DNA of 64,000 nt from Kluyvera genomosp. 1 (GTDB lineage: Bacteria; Pseudomonadota; Gammaproteobacteria; Enterobacterales; Enterobacteriaceae). The notes below the pieces were generated by a model. The model had not been told where the DNA came from, did not search any database, and saw only the letters and a list, made by a program, of their open reading frames with translations. The stretch spans positions 122,785 through 186,784 of the forward strand of contig NZ_LGHZ01000015.1 of NCBI RefSeq assembly GCF_001266615.1. The letters are read 5' to 3'. The translations under genes and the position numbers were made by a program. Of this stretch, positions 36,298 through 45,993 are shown piece by piece; the first letter of the stretch is position 1, and every line of letters begins with the position of its first letter.

Positions 36298-37164
36298 TTA
36301 ACGCAGCGGTAAATAAATATCCGTTTGCAGCTCGTGCTCCGGCACATCATTGACGAAATTGAGATAGTGGAAAAACACCGGCGCATCGCGCAGCGTCTCA
36401 CCGCTACCCGGCAGCCAATCGCGGAACATCGCCCAAACGGTCTGGGAAAGATTATCCAGCGAACCACTGTGGTGCCCAACGGCATAGCGTCCACCCTCAA
36501 TTTCACCGTTGATTACGCCAAAATCATTCTCTGGAACTGGTGCCGACACGCTGCCGCAAACATCAAAGCGAAAGGCATCGGCAGAAGTGGTCGCCGGGTC
36601 ATCCCAGGCGATACCAAAAGTTTTACTTTCGCGTACCGGTGATAAGCCGGTGCTTTTACGCCAGGCGATAAACGTCGCGGCGCTGTCGTTAACGAGTTCC
36701 GGGCTACCCCGGTGTTGCAGCATCGCCACCTGAGTTTTCGGGAAATCGACTATCTTCACTTCCATCGTTTGCAGCTCCTGTGAGGCCATTTTCGGGACGC
36801 GCTGGTGCCAGTCCAGCCAGTCCGGCCGCTGGCGGAACTGACGGGGACTTTTACCAAACGCGGTTTTGAAGGCACGGCTGAACGATTCAGGGCTCTGAAA
36901 TCCGGCATCCAGCGCAATATCAATCACCTTATCCTGCGGATTAAACGCCAGCCGCCAGGAAGCCCGGCGCAGGCGCAGCCACTGAATATAGCGATACAGT
37001 GGCTGACCGCTAAAGACCAGAAACTGGCGGTGAAAATGATAAGGTGAGCAGCACGCCAGAGTGCTGAGTTTCTCCAGCGTCAGCGGCTCATCCAGATGGC
37101 GGGCGATATAGTCGCACACCATCGAGAAGCGCTCGCGGTAGGCCGTTGTGATTGCATCGTTCAT
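36298..37164 (-). CDS. AraC-family regulator with GyrI-like effector domain
   Basis: 288 aa, architecture as in Rob. Two N-terminal helix-turn-helix units (about 8-110: LTLEKLSTLACCSPYHFHRQF and IDIALDAGFQSPESFSRAFKTAFGKSPRQFRQ) are followed by a GyrI/SbmC-like ligand domain (about 125-288: VDFPKTQVAMLQHRGSPELVND, FHYLNFVNDVPEHELQTDIYLPL). The second domain is the counterpart of E. coli YgiV, which occupies this locus without the DNA-binding half. It likely responds to a lipophilic cation or drug (inference from family). AGGAGG lies 5 nt before the ATG. Confidence 0.9.
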   Translation of the reverse strand: MNDAITTAYRERFSMVCDYIARHLDEPLTLEKLSTLACCSPYHFHRQFLVFSGQPLYRYIQWLRLRRASWRLAFNPQDKVIDIALDAGFQSPESFSRAFKTAFGKSPRQFRQRPDWLDWHQRVPKMASQELQTMEVKIVDFPKTQVAMLQHRGSPELVNDSAATFIAWRKSTGLSPVRESKTFGIAWDDPATTSADAFRFDVCGSVSAPVPENDFGVINGEIEGGRYAVGHHSGSLDNLSQTVWAMFRDWLPGSGETLRDAPVFFHYLNFVNDVPEHELQTDIYLPLR

Positions 37165-37259
37165 GGCATCCTCCTGATGACCTACTTTGCCTTTTCAGCC
37201 AGGTATAATCCTGACCGATCTTGCGCAATGCAGTCGAAAGTGAGGCGCTGAAACAAGCG

Positions 37260-37655
37260 TTAGTTGCTGACTTTACGGATCTGCTTCACATCAATTTCAA
37301 CCGAGTTCCAGTCTTTGTCCACTTCCCCCTGAATTTCAACCACGTCCTGCGGGGTGATGGTCTGGCCGTTCCAGCGTTTATGGTCGATATCGACGTTCAC
37401 GGTGCCGCTGGAATCTTTGAAAATATACAGATCGTCGGAGACGCGCTCGATGATATTACCGCGCAGAGTGACCCAGGTATCATCACGCATCGATTTGGCG
37501 TTCGTCGCCGTGGTCACCGTACCGTTTGGTCCGACGAAGCCACCGGCTTGTGAAGTGGTGGTGCTGGTTGGGCCGGAAAAACCGCCCTGATTAGCCGCAA
37601 AAGCAGGGGCTGAGGCCAGAGCCAGAACGGCGACGATAGCAGCAATTTTCTTCAT
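37260..37655 (-). CDS. ygiW: Periplasmic BOF-domain stress protein YgiW
   Basis: 131-residue secreted protein with signal peptide MKKIAAIVAVLALASAPAFA and an OB-fold (BOF, DUF388) domain from about residue 50 (MRDDTWVTLRGNIIERVSDDLYIFKDSSGTVNVDID). Linked in E. coli to peroxide, cadmium and acid stress tolerance. The start at 37655 has GGGAG upstream; a longer in-frame start is rejected because it would mask the signal peptide. It is divergent from qseB with a QseB box between them. Confidence 0.93.
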   Translation of the reverse strand: MKKIAAIVAVLALASAPAFAANQGGFSGPTSTTTSQAGGFVGPNGTVTTATNAKSMRDDTWVTLRGNIIERVSDDLYIFKDSSGTVNVDIDHKRWNGQTITPQDVVEIQGEVDKDWNSVEIDVKQIRKVSN

Positions 37656-37704
37656 GATATATTCTCCCTTTTTTGGTTTCTGACGCTCATTACACACGCC
37701 AATT

Positions 37705-37720
37705 CTTAACAACTTCTTAA
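37705..37720. promoter_or_regulatory. QseB (PreA) binding box
   Basis: CTTAA-CAACTT-CTTAA, an exact fit to the direct-repeat consensus CTTAA-N6-CTTAA known for QseB/PreA-type regulators. It lies between divergent ygiW and qseB, with a TATTAT -10-like sequence about 14 bp further toward qseB, so both genes may be controlled. Confidence 0.8.
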
Positions 37721-37804
37721 GGGAAAAAAAGATTTATTATTGCTGTACGTAGCAGCAAAGGCGCGGTTTACTTGGCTTATCGGGCTGTTGGCAAGGAGGG
37801 GCGA

Positions 37805-38464
37805 ATGCGAATTTTATTAGTGGAAGATGACAAGCTGATTGGCGACGGGATTAAAACCGGATTGGGTAAAATGGGCTTTAGCGTCGATTGGTTCACCCGT
37901 GGCGAAGAGGGCAAAATTGCGCTCTACAGTGCGCCCTATGATGCGGTTATCCTCGACCTGACGCTTCCCGGCATTGATGGACTTGATATTTTGCGCGAGT
38001 GGCGCGAAAAATCCCATCGCGAGCCGGTGCTGATCCTGACCGCACGTGATGCGCTGAACCAGCGCGTGGAAGGGCTGCGCCTCGGCGCCGACGACTACCT
38101 GTGCAAGCCCTTCGCCCTGATTGAAGTCGCCGCGCGGCTGGAAGCATTAATTCGCCGCGCGCATGGACAAACCAGCAGCGTATTGCGCCACGGCGGCGTC
38201 GAGCTCTGTCCGGGGAAACTGGTCGCCACCCTTGACGGAGAACCGCTGACGCTGAAACCAAAAGAGTTCGCGCTGCTGGAACTGCTATTACGTAACGCCG
38301 GGCGCGTGCTGCCGCGTAAGCTGATTGAAGAGAAGCTTTATAGCTGGGATGAAGAGGTCACCAGCAACGCCATTGAAGTCCACGTCCACCATCTGCGCCG
38401 TAAACTCGGCAGCCACTTTATCCGCACCGTTCACGGTATCGGCTACACCCTGGGTGAACAATGA
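37805..38464 (+). CDS. qseB: Response regulator QseB
   Basis: OmpR-family regulator, 219 aa. The receiver has phospho-acceptor Asp51 in [11 protein letters not shown] and Lys in LCKPFALIE. The winged-helix domain from about residue 125 includes [35 protein letters not shown] and the typical end [14 protein letters not shown]. The start at 37805 follows AAGGAGG at good spacing; an earlier frame start at 37772 is not supported. It overlaps qseC by 4 bp (ATGA), giving coupled translation. Known targets include flagellar and virulence genes and its own operon, plus ygiW. Confidence 0.96.
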   Translation: MRILLVEDDKLIGDGIKTGLGKMGFSVDWFTRGEEGKIALYSAPYDAVILDLTLPGIDGLDILREWREKSHREPVLILTARDALNQRVEGLRLGADDYLCKPFALIEVAARLEALIRRAHGQTSSVLRHGGVELCPGKLVATLDGEPLTLKPKEFALLELLLRNAGRVLPRKLIEEKLYSWDEEVTSNAIEVHVHHLRRKLGSHFIRTVHGIGYTLGEQ

Positions 38465-39810
38465 ATCTGCTCCGCCGCCTGAGTTTGCGCTTTCGCCTGA
38501 CGCTGCTGTTTATGCTGCTCGCTGCCGTGGCGTGGTGTTTTGCCAGCGTCATCGCCTGGAAGCAAACCACCCATAAGCTCGACAAGCTGTTCGATACCCA
38601 ACAGATGCTGTTCGCTAAACGCATTAGCGCCATGGACTTCGCCGATCTGCCCACCTCACGGCAGTGGGTTCGCGCGCCGAAAAAGATCAAACACGGGCAT
38701 CTGGACGACGATGCGCTGGCCTTTGCCATCTATACCGTCGACGGCCAAATGGTGCTCCATGACGGCGAGAACGGGCCATACATCCCGTATCATTATCGCC
38801 GTGAAGGCTTTGATGATGGCCGGCTGAGTAATGATGACGATCGCTGGCGTTTCCTGTGGCTCACCACCGCCGATAAGAAATACCGCATCGTGGTCGGCCA
38901 GGAGTGGGATTACCGCCGGGAGATGGCGCTCGATATCATCACCGGCCAGCTCACACCCTGGCTGATTGCCCTGCCGGTGATGTTTTTACTGCTGATACTG
39001 CTGCTAAGCCGTGAACTGGCACCGCTGAAAAAGCTAACCCGCACGCTGCGTCAACGCGATCCGGACGCCAGCGACCCGCTCGACACCAAGGGGGTGCCAA
39101 GTGAAGTCCGGCCGCTGCTGGATGCCTTGAACCAGCTATTCCGCCGCACCCACGACATGATGACCCGCGAGCGCCGCTTTACCTCAGACGCCGCCCACGA
39201 GCTACGCAGCCCGCTGACTGCGCTGCGGGTACAGGCAGAAGTCGCGCAAATGTCGCAGGACGATCCGGAAAGCCAAAGCAAAGCGCTGCTGCAGCTGCAC
39301 GCCGGGATCGATCGCGCCACCCGCCTGGTGGAACAGCTCCTGACGCTCTCCCGCCTCGATTCGCTGGAGCAGTTGGCCGATGTGCAGACGGTCAATCTCG
39401 CCGATTTACTGCAATCTTCGGTGATGGATATCTACCATTCGGCGCAGAAAGCCGACATTGAAATTCGCCTGCATCTCCATGCCCAGCAGGTCAACCGCAC
39501 CGCACAACCGCTACTGCTCGGCCTTCTGGTACGCAATTTATTGGATAATGCCGTGCGCTACAGCCCTCCGGGCAGCGTGGTGGACGTCACCCTCGGGCGC
39601 GACAGTTTTAGCGTCTGCGACAATGGCCCGGGCATCAGCCCAGAGGCGCTGGCCCGCATCGGCGAACGTTTCTATCGTCCTCCGGGACAAGATGAAACGG
39701 GTAGCGGATTGGGGTTATCAATTGTGCAGCGCATTGCAGCACTGCATAAAATGTCGGTCACCTTTAGCAACGCGCCGGGTGGCGGCTTCCGGGTTGAGCT
39801 CCGTTGGTAG
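38461..39810 (+). CDS. qseC: Sensor histidine kinase QseC
   Basis: 449-residue inner-membrane kinase, the E. coli length. TM1 about 11-33, a periplasmic domain about 35-155 with the acidic stretch ([12 protein letters not shown]), TM2 about 162-182, then HAMP, the phospho-His in [13 protein letters not shown] and an HATPase domain with [16 protein letters not shown] and [11 protein letters not shown]. Reported to respond to catecholamines/AI-3 and to cross-talk with PmrB. It overlaps qseB and is followed by mdaB after 106 bp; the E. coli ygiZ gene is missing. Confidence 0.96.
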   Translation: MNLLRRLSLRFRLTLLFMLLAAVAWCFASVIAWKQTTHKLDKLFDTQQMLFAKRISAMDFADLPTSRQWVRAPKKIKHGHLDDDALAFAIYTVDGQMVLHDGENGPYIPYHYRREGFDDGRLSNDDDRWRFLWLTTADKKYRIVVGQEWDYRREMALDIITGQLTPWLIALPVMFLLLILLLSRELAPLKKLTRTLRQRDPDASDPLDTKGVPSEVRPLLDALNQLFRRTHDMMTRERRFTSDAAHELRSPLTALRVQAEVAQMSQDDPESQSKALLQLHAGIDRATRLVEQLLTLSRLDSLEQLADVQTVNLADLLQSSVMDIYHSAQKADIEIRLHLHAQQVNRTAQPLLLGLLVRNLLDNAVRYSPPGSVVDVTLGRDSFSVCDNGPGISPEALARIGERFYRPPGQDETGSGLGLSIVQRIAALHKMSVTFSNAPGGGFRVELRW

Positions 39811-39916
39811 GCTGATTATTGCGTTTTTAGCAAAATACTTTGCACATTTTATACATTTAATCGCTGTACTGAGCCGAGTATCATTGCTGACAAACGCAAT
39901 TTCCTGAGGACAAATA

Positions 39917-40498
39917 ATGAGCAACATCCTGATCGTCAACGGCGCAAAAAAATTCGGTCACTCTAACGGCCAGCTTAACGACACCCTGACTGAAGTCGCG
40001 GAGACCTATCTGCGCGACCTCGGGCATGATGTTAAAGTCGTTCGCGCCGATGGCGACTACGACGTGAAAGCAGAAGTACAAAATTTCCTGTGGGCTGACA
40101 CCGTTATCTGGCAAATGCCGGGTTGGTGGATGGGCGCACCGTGGACCGTGAAAAAATACATCGATGACGTCTTCACCGAAGGTCACGGCTCTCTGTACGC
40201 CAGCGATGGTCGTACCCGTTCAGACGCCAGTAAAAAATACGGTTCCGGCGGTCTGATTCAGGGCAAAACCTATATGCTGTCCCTGACCTGGAACGCACCG
40301 ATGGAAGCCTTCACCGAGAAAGATCAGTTCTTCCACGGCGTGGGCGTTGACGGCGTTTACCTGCCGTTCCACAAAGCCAACCAGTTCCTGGGAATGGAAG
40401 CACTGCCGACCTTTATCACCAATGACGTTATCAAAATGCCGGACGTTCCACGTTATGTTGCAGAATACCGCGAGCATCTTGGGAAGATTTTTGCTTAA
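39917..40498 (+). CDS. mdaB: NADPH:quinone reductase MdaB
   Basis: Flavodoxin-fold FAD enzyme, 193 aa, reducing quinones by two electrons and protecting against redox cyclers. The N-terminal SNILIVNGAKKFGHSNGQLN (phosphate loop of the flavin), DTVIWQMPGWWMGAPWTVKKYIDDVF and GGLIQGKTYMLSLTWNAP are characteristic. GAGG lies upstream of the ATG. It is followed 30 bp later by ygiN, with which it forms the quinone-redox operon known from E. coli. Confidence 0.96.
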   Translation: MSNILIVNGAKKFGHSNGQLNDTLTEVAETYLRDLGHDVKVVRADGDYDVKAEVQNFLWADTVIWQMPGWWMGAPWTVKKYIDDVFTEGHGSLYASDGRTRSDASKKYGSGGLIQGKTYMLSLTWNAPMEAFTEKDQFFHGVGVDGVYLPFHKANQFLGMEALPTFITNDVIKMPDVPRYVAEYREHLGKIFA

Positions 40499-40528
40499 CT
40501 GTGAGACTGGAATTAGAAGGAGTTAATC

Positions 40529-40843
40529 ATGTTGACAGTTATTGCTGAAATCCGTACTCGTCCTGGCCAACACCACCGTCAGGCGGTACTGGAACAATTC
40601 ACGAAAATTATCCCAACCGTTCTCAAAGAAGACGGCTGCCACGGCTATGCACCGATGGTTGATACCGCGGCGGGCGTGAGCTTCCAGACCACTGCACCAG
40701 ACTCTATCGTGATGGTAGAAGTGTGGGAGAGCGTTGCTCACCTTGAGGCACACCTGCAAACTCCACACATGAAAGCGTGGAGCGAAGCGGTAAAAGGTGA
40801 CGTTCTGGATACCACAATTCGTATTCTGGAAGCGGGCGTTTAA
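40529..40843 (+). CDS. ygiN: Quinol monooxygenase YgiN
   Basis: 104-residue ABM-domain (antibiotic biosynthesis monooxygenase) dimeric protein that oxidises menadiol to menadione in E. coli, closing a quinone cycle with MdaB. Recognisable by [36 protein letters not shown] and [27 protein letters not shown] precedes the start. In E. coli parE follows directly; here kbp and an 8-kb carbohydrate cluster intervene. Confidence 0.95.
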   Translation: MLTVIAEIRTRPGQHHRQAVLEQFTKIIPTVLKEDGCHGYAPMVDTAAGVSFQTTAPDSIVMVEVWESVAHLEAHLQTPHMKAWSEAVKGDVLDTTIRILEAGV

Positions 40844-40943
40844 TCCCCTCCCTGCCCCTCGCCATTGCGTAGAGGGGCCCATCAACGCATTACCCCTCAC
40901 CTGCTATGCTTATTCTGTCTTCATGTTCAACAGGAGGAATGGA

Positions 40944-41384
40944 ATGGGCATTTTTAATTTTGTCAAAGAAGCCGGCGAAAAGCTGTGGGACAGTTTGACT
41001 GACCATGGTGGGCAAGGCGATAAAGTCACCGAACATCTCAAGAAATTGAATATTCCCGGCGCGGATAAAGTCCAGGTTAACATCACCGATGGTAAGGCCA
41101 GCGTAAGCGGCGACGGCTTGACGCAGGAGCAGAAAGAGAAAATCCAGGTGGCGGTGGGGAATATCGCCGGTGTCAGCGAAGTTGAGAACAACATTACTGC
41201 AACCGATAGCCATGATGAGGCGACCTACTACACGGTCAAATCAGGCGATACGCTAAGCGCTATCTCTAAAACGGTCTACGGCAACGCCAATCTGTATAAC
41301 AAAATCTTCGAGGCTAATCGCCCTATGCTTTCCAGCCCGGACAAGATTTACCCGGGGCAAACGCTGCGAATTCCGCACAACTGA
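40944..41384 (+). CDS. kbp: Potassium-binding protein Kbp (BON-LysM)
   Basis: 146 aa with a BON domain (about 20-88: [43 protein letters not shown]) and a C-terminal LysM domain (about 95-145: [33 protein letters not shown]). E. coli Kbp (YgaU, 149 aa) is a cytoplasmic K+ sensor, and no signal peptide is seen here either. The start at 40944 has AGGAGG at 6 nt. In E. coli the gene lies far away near gabP, so its place behind ygiN is a rearranged or separately acquired locus. Confidence 0.93.
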   Translation: MGIFNFVKEAGEKLWDSLTDHGGQGDKVTEHLKKLNIPGADKVQVNITDGKASVSGDGLTQEQKEKIQVAVGNIAGVSEVENNITATDSHDEATYYTVKSGDTLSAISKTVYGNANLYNKIFEANRPMLSSPDKIYPGQTLRIPHN

Positions 41385-41396
41385 TATCAGGCGGCA

Positions 41397-41422
41397 ACCC
41401 TCTCCCGAGGCAGGGAGAGGGT
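41397..41422. repeat. Dispersed CCCTCTCCC palindrome, copy 1
   Basis: ACCCTCTCCC / GGGAGAGGGT, 10-bp arms with a 6-nt loop, between the convergent kbp and GH88 genes. The same 9-bp arm pair recurs at 61356-61377. Probably doubles as a terminator. Confidence 0.75.
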
Positions 41423-41432
41423 AAACACCCTC

Positions 41433-42623
41433 TTACCAGTACAGCTTCCAGCTCTGCGTCATGCGTACCAGTGCTTCCACATAGAAGTAATCGCCCCAGC
41501 TACAGCACTCGTCCACACCTTTATCGCTGGCCAAGTGATACACCGAATGCTTCAGTATGCCGGTCCCCGGCTCATCTACGCCCATCAGGTAATATTTTGA
41601 TAGCGATGACATCATGCCCATCGCCCACTGCTGATAGCGCTCACGATCGGGATCGGTCGTCGGCAGATGTTTCACCAGCTCAAGCAGGCCGCAAACCGCA
41701 ATCGCCGCAGACGACGAATCGCGCAGCGCATCTGTTCCCACCAGTGCCAGATCCCAATGACAGACAGCATCTTCCGGCAGGCGGTTCAGAAAATAGTTGG
41801 CCAGCTTTTTCGACAGGTTAATCAGCTCCTTATCTCCGGTGTAGAGGAAGCTCAGCATAAAGCCATAAATCCCCCACGCCTGTCCCCGCGACCAGCACGA
41901 ATCATCCGCATAGCCCTGCTGGGTTTTACCAAAGCGCGGCGCGCCGGTCTGCACATCCATATAGTAGGTGTGGTAGGTCGACGCATCGTCACGCACCAGA
42001 TATTTCGCCGACTGGCGAACGTGCGCGCGCGCCGCATCGGCAAAGCGCGGATCGCCGGTTTGCTCGGTTGCCCAGTAGAGCAGTGGCAGGTTCATGGTGC
42101 AATCGATGATCATGCGCCCCGCCTGCTCCGGATCGGTCAGCACGCCCCAAGCCTGGATGATTTCTGCTTTTCGATGGAAACGCTCTAACAGCGCTTCCGA
42201 CGCCTGCAGCGAGAAGCCTCGCGCATCGCGATTGCCGGTCAGACGCCACGCCGAAACGCAGGAAAGCGTATACAGGAAGCCCAGATCGTGGGTGTTGGTG
42301 TCCTGTCGCCCAGCGATACGCAAGCCGAACGAGCGAACATGTTTCTCGGCCAGCGCGCGGTATTTCTCATCGCCGGTCATCTCCCACGCCAGCCAAAGCT
42401 GGCCGGTCCAGAAACTGGTGGTCCATTCCACGTTTTCCGTTAACGGGTAGTAGCCATTTACACAGGCTTCCGCAGGAAACTTATCACCGAAATCCGTTAA
42501 ATGACGGCTAATCAGCTTAAGGACGTGGCTACGTGCCGAGCACAGTTCATCGTTAAACGCCTGTAGATTAACGGGAGCTCCCGGGTATTCGCGCAGTTTT
42601 TCCAGAGCGATATGGTTTAACAT
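41433..42623 (-). CDS. GH88-family unsaturated glucuronyl hydrolase
   Basis: 396-residue alpha/alpha-barrel hydrolase that hydrates the double bond of 4,5-unsaturated uronic acids at the non-reducing end of lyase products, releasing the free keto-uronate. Family landmarks are WTTSFWTGQLWLAWEMTGD, the Asp of THDLGFLYTLS, the catalytic Asp of MIIDCTMNLPLLYW, QGYADDSCWSRGQAWGIYGF and ECCSWGDYFYVEAL. No signal peptide, so the oligosaccharide must be imported first. The start at 42623 has AAGGA 7 nt upstream. It is last in the operon DUF2264 - symporter - GH88. The exact polymer is not determinable from sequence. Confidence 0.88.
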   Translation of the reverse strand: MLNHIALEKLREYPGAPVNLQAFNDELCSARSHVLKLISRHLTDFGDKFPAEACVNGYYPLTENVEWTTSFWTGQLWLAWEMTGDEKYRALAEKHVRSFGLRIAGRQDTNTHDLGFLYTLSCVSAWRLTGNRDARGFSLQASEALLERFHRKAEIIQAWGVLTDPEQAGRMIIDCTMNLPLLYWATEQTGDPRFADAARAHVRQSAKYLVRDDASTYHTYYMDVQTGAPRFGKTQQGYADDSCWSRGQAWGIYGFMLSFLYTGDKELINLSKKLANYFLNRLPEDAVCHWDLALVGTDALRDSSSAAIAVCGLLELVKHLPTTDPDRERYQQWAMGMMSSLSKYYLMGVDEPGTGILKHSVYHLASDKGVDECCSWGDYFYVEALVRMTQSWKLYW

Positions 42624-42648
42624 TTTCGGTTCCTTCATTCAGTAGAGC

Positions 42649-43917
42649 TTATTTAGAAATACCGTTTTCAGCCATATCCAGCACAGGCTGGCGGTGATTC
42701 TGGCGTTTACAAGCGGATAAAGTGAAAGCAGAGACAAGGGTGAAGAACAGCGCAATGCCGCCCATGATCATGTAGGTCTTCTCAAAGCCAATACGGTCGT
42801 ACAGCAAACCCGCAGGCGAAGAAACCACGACGTTGCCGATATACAGCATGGCCTGGTAGCCCAATAAATACATGGTGGCATTAACACGCTTATCGAAGTG
42901 TTCCGCGATATATTTAAATACCGACACCAGCAGCAGACAAATTTCCAGACCGTACAGCGGTTTAATCACGGAAATAAGCAAGTGAGAATCACAGATCCCG
43001 GAAATGATTAGACGAGCGCCGACTAACACTCCCACAATTAACAGACCACGTTTCGCGCCAATATAATTGACGAACATCGGCATAAAGATATACATGACGA
43101 ATTCGGTGCCGGACTGTACCGTACCCAGCAGACCAAATACCGTATTCCCTTCATGAACATCGCTAAAGAAGGTGACGAAATAGCGCGAGAACTGCTGCTC
43201 GGCGACAAACATCATCCACGCAACGCCCGCTACGTACAGGCAGAAGGCCCAGAATTTGCCGCTTTTCAGCAAGTCATAAACATCCCTAAGGACAATCTTA
43301 TCTTTCGAGATTACCGTGTCAGCATTGCTGGTTTGAGTATCCACCTTCAAGCTTATCAGCACCGCCAGCATTACCAGTGATGCCACGCTGCCCATAATGA
43401 AGTTATAGGCCGGTGAGATATTAAATAGCAGGCCAGAGAACGATGAGGCGACAGCCCACCCGAGCGAACCCCACATACGAATCTGGCCAAACTCCATGCT
43501 GTTAAGACGGCTGTAGCGATCGGCGTAGGATTCACAGGCAGCAACACCCGCATACCACGCAAAGCTCAGATAAATAGCCCCGACCACAATCCCCACCATG
43601 GTGTGTGACAGCAGCAGCGGCTGGTAAACATAAATAAAGAACGGCGCCATTAAGGCCGACATGATGACCACAAAATAGAGCAGATATTTACTCATGCCGA
43701 TTTTATCAAGAATATAGCCATAAATCGGTTTGAGGATTACTGAGAAAATACCGTTCACGGCAAATACGGTACCAATAACCGCACCGCTGAGCTCAGCTTT
43801 TTGTCCTAACCAAATGGCAAACAAGCCAATACTGGCTGACCAGGTAAAAAAGTATAAAAAGATAAAAGAGCTTATTTTGTAATATTCCAGCCTGTTTTGA
43901 GACGATATTTTTTCCAT
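42649..43917 (-). CDS. LacY-family oligosaccharide:H+ symporter
   Basis: 422-residue major facilitator with 12 predicted helices, resembling the oligosaccharide:proton symporters LacY/RafB/CscB (N-terminal YYKISSFIFLYFFTWSASIGLFAIWL; PIYGYILDKIGMSKYLLY loop after TM2; FGQIRMWGSLGWA). It probably brings an unsaturated or uronate-containing oligosaccharide into the cytoplasm for the adjacent GH88 hydrolase. It begins 82 bp after the DUF2264 gene and ends 25 bp before the hydrolase gene, so the three form one operon. Confidence 0.88.
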   Translation of the reverse strand: MEKISSQNRLEYYKISSFIFLYFFTWSASIGLFAIWLGQKAELSGAVIGTVFAVNGIFSVILKPIYGYILDKIGMSKYLLYFVVIMSALMAPFFIYVYQPLLLSHTMVGIVVGAIYLSFAWYAGVAACESYADRYSRLNSMEFGQIRMWGSLGWAVASSFSGLLFNISPAYNFIMGSVASLVMLAVLISLKVDTQTSNADTVISKDKIVLRDVYDLLKSGKFWAFCLYVAGVAWMMFVAEQQFSRYFVTFFSDVHEGNTVFGLLGTVQSGTEFVMYIFMPMFVNYIGAKRGLLIVGVLVGARLIISGICDSHLLISVIKPLYGLEICLLLVSVFKYIAEHFDKRVNATMYLLGYQAMLYIGNVVVSSPAGLLYDRIGFEKTYMIMGGIALFFTLVSAFTLSACKRQNHRQPVLDMAENGISK

Positions 43918-43999
43918 ACAGCCCTCGACAAAACGTTGTAGGGTGCGCTCTGAATATTGATTTCAGAGCGTGCCAGAGGTTTTTTATTAATGACTATTT

Positions 44000-45817
44000 T
44001 TAAAGATGCAGAGAAAGGGTTTTTCCGCAGCGGTTATCCGTCACCTGAAGCGTATTATTATCAATGCGCAACGATGGCAGGATCGACAGTGACGCAGCGC
44101 TATCGCCGCTGGAGGCGACCGCACAGCACAGCCAGTGTTCACCGGGTTCAATTTCGCCGGTCAGGGTCGGAATGACCGCACATTCCGCAAACATGACGCT
44201 GCTGTTCGGTGGGGTCACCACGCTATCGCCCTGCCGATCAGCGCTCTGAAATGCGATATTGGCAATCACACTTACGCCGTTTTCGGCGCGGACTCGGCTT
44301 AACCCTGTCCGAGATTCGACGTCCGCCTTCATCACCGCAAAACCACCTTCTACCGTTTGCAGGCGTCGTGCAGTATTCACGCGATGTGCACGCACGTGCC
44401 ATTCGCCGCACGGAATCAGCCAGGTTTCAATCTGGACGTCGTGCCACGGCAGCCAGCGGGAATAGATTGCGCCGTCCACCATTTCTACGCTCTCGCACTC
44501 GCGGCGACCGCGCCAGTAGTTGTCGCTATCGGAAAGGAGCAACATCGAGTCACAGGCCGCGTGCTTAATACCGTAGCGACCCCGTTCAATGGTGAAGCCA
44601 AAGCGGGTGGAATAGGCGAATTTGGTATATTTCGCCTCGGTATTCACGTAGTTGTTCAGCTCCAGCTGGCCGGAAGTCAGCATCACCACGTGCTGTGAGT
44701 TTTCGTGGTGCTGTAAGATTTGCTGGGCGGGGATAATGGCGTGAACCGGGGACAATTCCGGCAGTGGTAGCTCTTGTGCCTGCCAGAAATCACTGTCCGA
44801 CGGTAGCGCCAGAATCAGGAACACCTTCAGCGCCCAGTACGGTGAGCCCGGCGCGTTATAGTCTTCGCACATCGCCAGATTCGGATAGGTGAAGCCGAGC
44901 GTTAAGATACCGTCGCGGTCGAAAATCGGTTGTTCCAGCCACCAGCGCAAGTGACGCAGGATAATGCCCTTCAACACGCCCGGTGAAAAGACGTCCAGCC
45001 CGGCAAAGGCCACGCCGCTCCAGAACGCCACCATCGCAAAGCGATAGGTCAGGCTGCGACCAAACGGCACCGAGGCACCATCGGCGGCAGAGAGGTAGAT
45101 AAAATCTTTTGCGAACAGGCAAGCACGCTCACGCAACATCGCCGCACGCTCGGGGTCATCGTCCGCGTTCAACGTCGCGTAAATCAGCCCGTAGAAATGG
45201 AACGCCATCGAGATGTAATAATCTTTTGGTCGGCCAGGACCGTCGGAGTACCAGCCGCCACCGAGATAGTAGGCTTCCATCATCGTGAAGCGTCGATCGA
45301 TAGCCGCCTGGTCGTACGGCATTCCCGCGCGCTTAAACCCGAGCTGGACGATAATGGCAAAGTAGTTCCAGTTGCTGTCCGGCATTTGGGCATCGGTAAT
45401 TTGATTGAGCCAGCGATGCAGGTTCTTGAGCTCCGTTTCACTGAAGTGGTCGGTTAAAGTCTCCTGCATCAGCGCCAGACCCAGGCCGTAGGCTGCCATC
45501 TCAACCAGGCGCTGGTCGTACGGCCCGGTTTCCCCCCAGTAGGATGGGCTTTGCGGGTCGGTACCAAGCTTAATTGCCGTGATGTACTTGTCGCTAAACG
45601 GGACGTCAGCGCCGCCAGCCATGAGTGGGAACAGGCCCCAAAGCGCTCTCGATAAGCCCTCCATTTCCGCAATGTCCGTGCTGTAGTGCGTACTGGTTTT
45701 ACCCAGCGAAAACTGCGCTACACCAGCGGGAAATTGTTTATCGAGAGCGCTCAGCATCGTCATCAGCGTTTGCGTCACGTCTGCTCGTGATGACAATATT
45801 TTTGATATTTCCGCCAC
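44000..45817 (-). CDS. DUF2264 protein, putative carbohydrate-active
   Basis: 605 aa, cytoplasmic (no signal). The N-terminal about 370 residues are rich in aromatic and helical repeats (YWGETGPYDQRLVEMAAYGLGLAL, PDSNWNYFAIIVQLGFKRAGM, GGGWYSDGPGRPKDYYISMAFHFYG) and look like an alpha/alpha toroid as in heparinase-type lyases and GH88/GH105 enzymes. The C-terminal about 200 residues are beta-rich. This is the DUF2264 (PF10022) pattern, for which I know no proven reaction. Linkage to GH88 and a sugar symporter suggests a lyase or hydrolase in the same pathway. First gene of its operon, GTG start. Confidence 0.82.
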   Translation of the reverse strand: MAEISKILSSRADVTQTLMTMLSALDKQFPAGVAQFSLGKTSTHYSTDIAEMEGLSRALWGLFPLMAGGADVPFSDKYITAIKLGTDPQSPSYWGETGPYDQRLVEMAAYGLGLALMQETLTDHFSETELKNLHRWLNQITDAQMPDSNWNYFAIIVQLGFKRAGMPYDQAAIDRRFTMMEAYYLGGGWYSDGPGRPKDYYISMAFHFYGLIYATLNADDDPERAAMLRERACLFAKDFIYLSAADGASVPFGRSLTYRFAMVAFWSGVAFAGLDVFSPGVLKGIILRHLRWWLEQPIFDRDGILTLGFTYPNLAMCEDYNAPGSPYWALKVFLILALPSDSDFWQAQELPLPELSPVHAIIPAQQILQHHENSQHVVMLTSGQLELNNYVNTEAKYTKFAYSTRFGFTIERGRYGIKHAACDSMLLLSDSDNYWRGRRECESVEMVDGAIYSRWLPWHDVQIETWLIPCGEWHVRAHRVNTARRLQTVEGGFAVMKADVESRTGLSRVRAENGVSVIANIAFQSADRQGDSVVTPPNSSVMFAECAVIPTLTGEIEPGEHWLCCAVASSGDSAASLSILPSLRIDNNTLQVTDNRCGKTLSLHL

Positions 45818-45993
45818 TGTCCTGCCCCTTTATTTTACCATCCTCGAAAGTGGCTCAAGCATAGAGAATCCAGGTGTTGGAGAAATGTTAACCGGATCAC
45901 AACTGATAGCAATCTCTGAACCACCACTTGATAAAATTTAAAACAGTGGTTTAGTAGTGAGATTAATGTCGGAAAAATTTAAATATATTGCAC
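45818..45993. promoter_or_regulatory. Divergent control region of the DUF2264 operon and araC-type gene
   Basis: Contains a CRP-like site TGTTA-N6-TCACA (45886-45901, 9 of 10 core bases) and an inverted repeat ACCACT / AGTGGT spaced by 16 bp (45923-45950) that may be an operator for the divergent AraC-family regulator. Suggests catabolite control of sugar use. Confidence 0.55.
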
